Notes under the pieces: generated by a model
Seen by the model: only the letters and a program-made list of their open reading frames with translations
Databases searched by the model: none
Told to the model about the DNA's origin: nothing
Shown: piece after piece, positions 26,394-27,992 of the stretch
How the letters are laid out: each line of letters starts with the position of its first letter
How positions within the stretch are numbered: position 1 is the stretch's first letter
Program-made: the position numbers and the translations under genes
Source: Leptospira adleri
GTDB lineage: Bacteria; Spirochaetota; Leptospiria; Leptospirales; Leptospiraceae
Reading direction: 5' to 3'
NCBI RefSeq assembly: GCF_002811985.1
Contig: NZ_NPDU01000039.1
Span: 12,297-40,288 of the forward strand
Length of the DNA stretch: 27,992 nucleotides

Positions 26394-27203
26394 TCAGATG
26401 TCAATTGTGGGAGTATGATTCAGAGTTTTATCTTTTCCCGCCGTGTAAGCCTGTTCGATCGCGGCGTGGAGGTATTCCTTTGCTTTTCTAACCGCGTCGT
26501 TCAACGGATTTCCCAATGCAAGATAAGAGGTAATTGCGGAAGAATATGTACATCCCGTTCCGTGCGGATAAAAACCGCTTACAAAGGGTTTTTCGTAAGA
26601 AAAGATTTTATTTCCGTCATAGAGAATATCCAGCGCGATCTTTTCACCTTGTAGATGACCGCCTTTCAGAAGAACCGGAATTCTAAATTTATCGAAAATT
26701 TCCTTTGCGAGGTCCCGCATTTCCGAACTGTCTTTGATTTTTTTTCCGGAAAGAATTTCCGCTTCGTCCAAATTCGGGGTGATGAGTTCCGCAATCGGAA
26801 TCAGCCGGTTTAATAGGGCATCGATCGCAGAGTCTTGTAAAAGTTTGGCTCCGCTCGTCGCGACCATCACCGGATCTATAACCAAGAAAAACGGTTCTTT
26901 CTTTTTGCGAGTGGATAAAAGGGAATGCGTTCGTTCGATGAGCGCTTTTGAAAAGAGCATTCCGGTTTTGACGGCCTTTACTGGGAAATAATCCATAACC
27001 TCGGAGATTTGTTTTTCTAAAAAGTCGACATCTACTTCTAAAATTCCGGTCACACCCGAAGGATTTTGCGCGGTAAGACAAGTGATCGCGGAAGTACCAA
27101 AGGTTCCTAACGCAGTGAAAGTTTTGAGGTCGGCTTGGATTCCGGCTCCGCCTCCAGAATCTGATCCGGCGACGGTAAGGGTGACTGGTTTGTTCTTGTT
27201 CAT
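26394..27203 (-). CDS. thiD: hydroxymethylpyrimidine/phosphomethylpyrimidine kinase
   Basis: Ribokinase-family enzyme of thiamine synthesis, phosphorylating HMP and HMP-P. The N-terminal [18 protein letters not shown] and the ATP/anion-hole motif [11 protein letters not shown] are diagnostic, with [15 protein letters not shown] and [11 protein letters not shown] in between. Length 269 aa is typical. It begins with [10 protein letters not shown] at ATG 27203; upstream is only AAAGAAC as a poor ribosome site. Other thiamine genes are not in the window. Confidence 0.95.
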   Translation of the reverse strand: MNKNKPVTLTVAGSDSGGGAGIQADLKTFTALGTFGTSAITCLTAQNPSGVTGILEVDVDFLEKQISEVMDYFPVKAVKTGMLFSKALIERTHSLLSTRKKKEPFFLVIDPVMVATSGAKLLQDSAIDALLNRLIPIAELITPNLDEAEILSGKKIKDSSEMRDLAKEIFDKFRIPVLLKGGHLQGEKIALDILYDGNKIFSYEKPFVSGFYPHGTGCTYSSAITSYLALGNPLNDAVRKAKEYLHAAIEQAYTAGKDKTLNHTPTIDI

Positions 27204-27254
27204 GTTGACTATTGTTCTTTGATCGGATCGGTTAAATTTAGAAACAAGGAAACT

Positions 27255-27656
27255 CTATTTTTTTTTACGCGCCGAGGAATTTTGAATCGGATTCGGCCAT
27301 CCGTAAACGTCGAGATCCACCGTCTCGCTTGCGCTGAACTTTATGCCTTCGTTTTCCAGCATTTTTCTCTGAAGAATCGAACGTCCAGTATCTCCTCTAA
27401 AGGAAATTTTTCCCTGGCTATTGATCACCCTCTGCCAAGGAACCGTTTGTTCCTGAGTTTTGGAGAGGGCATTGAGGGCGTAACCGACTGCGCGAGCCGC
27501 CCTCGGTTTTCCCAGAAGAGCCGCAATTCTTCCGTAAGAAGTGACTTTTCCTTTGGGAACTTTTTTTACAAGTTTATAGACTTCCTTAAAAAACGAAATC
27601 TCTTGAATGTCTTTTTCTTTTTTCACGTTATTCGCTTTTGAGTTCAAGTTTCGCAA
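27255..27656 (-). CDS. alkyltransferase-like protein (ATL), MGMT/Ogt fold without active Cys
   Basis: DNA-binding domain of the O6-alkylguanine-DNA alkyltransferase family: FFKEVYKLVKKVPKGKVTSYGRIA is the helix-turn segment, RAARAVGYAL holds the arginine finger region, and VPWQRVINSQGKIS stands where active enzymes have PCHRV. The nucleophile Cys is replaced by Trp, as in S. pombe Atl1 and E. coli YbaZ (both PWHRV), and the following His is Gln here. Such proteins bind alkylguanine and recruit nucleotide excision repair instead of transferring the alkyl group. The start is uncertain: TTG 27656 gives 133 aa, GTG 27626 gives 123 aa, and neither has a ribosome site. It follows the kinase gene by 17 bp and probably shares its transcript. 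Confidence 0.88.
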   Translation of the reverse strand: MRNLNSKANNVKKEKDIQEISFFKEVYKLVKKVPKGKVTSYGRIAALLGKPRAARAVGYALNALSKTQEQTVPWQRVINSQGKISFRGDTGRSILQRKMLENEGIKFSASETVDLDVYGWPNPIQNSSARKKK

Positions 27657-27673
27657 GGAATTGGATAAGAATT

Positions 27674-27992
27674 TTATATCGAGACAAGTTCCGGATTGAG
27701 CGGTAGTTCGACGCGAAATATGGTTTTTCCGGGAACGGATGTTAATGAGATTTTACCTTTGTGTTTTTCCACGATTCCCTTTACGATCCCGAGCCCTAAC
27801 CCTGTTCCTTCTCCTTGATCCTTTGTGGTAAAGAACGGATCCCAGATGCGATCTTGAATTTTTTGAGGAATTCCGGGGCCGTTGTCTTCGATTTGAACAA
27901 CCACACGATCGCCCGATGGAAACACCGAGATTTCGATTTTTCCATCGCCTTTAAGCGCTTGAATCGCGTTCTGAATCAAGTTTGGACCAACT
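27674..27992 (-). CDS. sensor histidine kinase, C-terminal ATPase part (5' end outside the window)
   Basis: Only the HATPase_c domain is in view, about 105 residues. The frame is open to the window edge (codons for [13 protein letters not shown]), so the gene starts beyond 27992. The N box [11 protein letters not shown]1 [12 protein letters not shown], the F box [13 protein letters not shown] and G2 [13 protein letters not shown] are complete. The pattern is of the NtrB/HisKA type, unlike the HisKA_2 kinase at 6778. The input domain and its partner cannot be seen. Confidence 0.93.
   Translation of the reverse strand, partial: VGPNLIQNAIQALKGDGKIEISVFPSGDRVVVQIEDNGPGIPQKIQDRIWDPFFTTKDQGEGTGLGLGIVKGIVEKHKGKISLTSVPGKTIFRVELPLNPELVSI

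Overview
The window looks like chromosomal DNA of a Leptospira species, probably from the pathogenic group. That judgement rests on the moderate AT-richness, the many frames rich in Lys, Phe, Ser and Ile, the protein set, and tight packing of genes on both strands. It comes from recognition of the sequence, not from a search. Most of it is housekeeping or signalling content; no phage, insertion sequence, CRISPR array or rRNA was seen. Both ends cut through a gene: a metallo-beta-lactamase-fold hydrolase on the left and a histidine kinase on the right.

Left part (1-6.8 kb): a 5'-truncated MBL-fold hydrolase converges on a long-chain acyl-CoA synthetase with an unusual membrane insertion, the two sharing a hairpin terminator. 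A small exported lysine-rich protein follows. Next is a minus-strand operon pabB-pabC fusion / thpR / aat (folate precursor synthesis, RNA 2',3'-cyclic phosphodiesterase, leucyl/phenylalanyl-tRNA-protein transferase).

Middle (6.8-18.1 kb): a MASE1-PAS-HisKA_2 sensor kinase and a TetR regulator lead to an unknown membrane protein whose promoter carries a perfect 16-bp palindrome. Then come a Str2-like cystathionine gamma-synthase family enzyme and prfA on the minus strand, an EcsC/DUF697-like protein and a possible lipoprotein on the plus strand, a NUDIX hydrolase with a nitrilase-like protein lacking its catalytic triad, and a TetR-rhomboid operon with its own candidate operator.

Centre of interest (18.1-19.15 kb): a gene-poor stretch holds tRNA-Leu(CAG) followed, in the direction of its transcription, by two nearly identical tandem units of 178 and 179 bp. 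Each ends in an exact copy of the last 18 nt of the tRNA. This is the same architecture, with almost the same unit length, as the tyrT/rtT repeat locus of E. coli, and it is the strongest candidate here for an unusual RNA-producing system.

Right part (19.2-28 kb): a translationally coupled hisB-hisH-hisA operon behind a near-consensus promoter that would make hisB almost leaderless; a VKOR-DsbA fusion, a zinc-ribbon membrane protein and an RsbU-type PP2C phosphatase in series; a DUF885 protein converging on thiD; an alkyltransferase-like (ATL) DNA-damage sensor with Trp in place of the catalytic Cys; and the C-terminal part of a histidine kinase.
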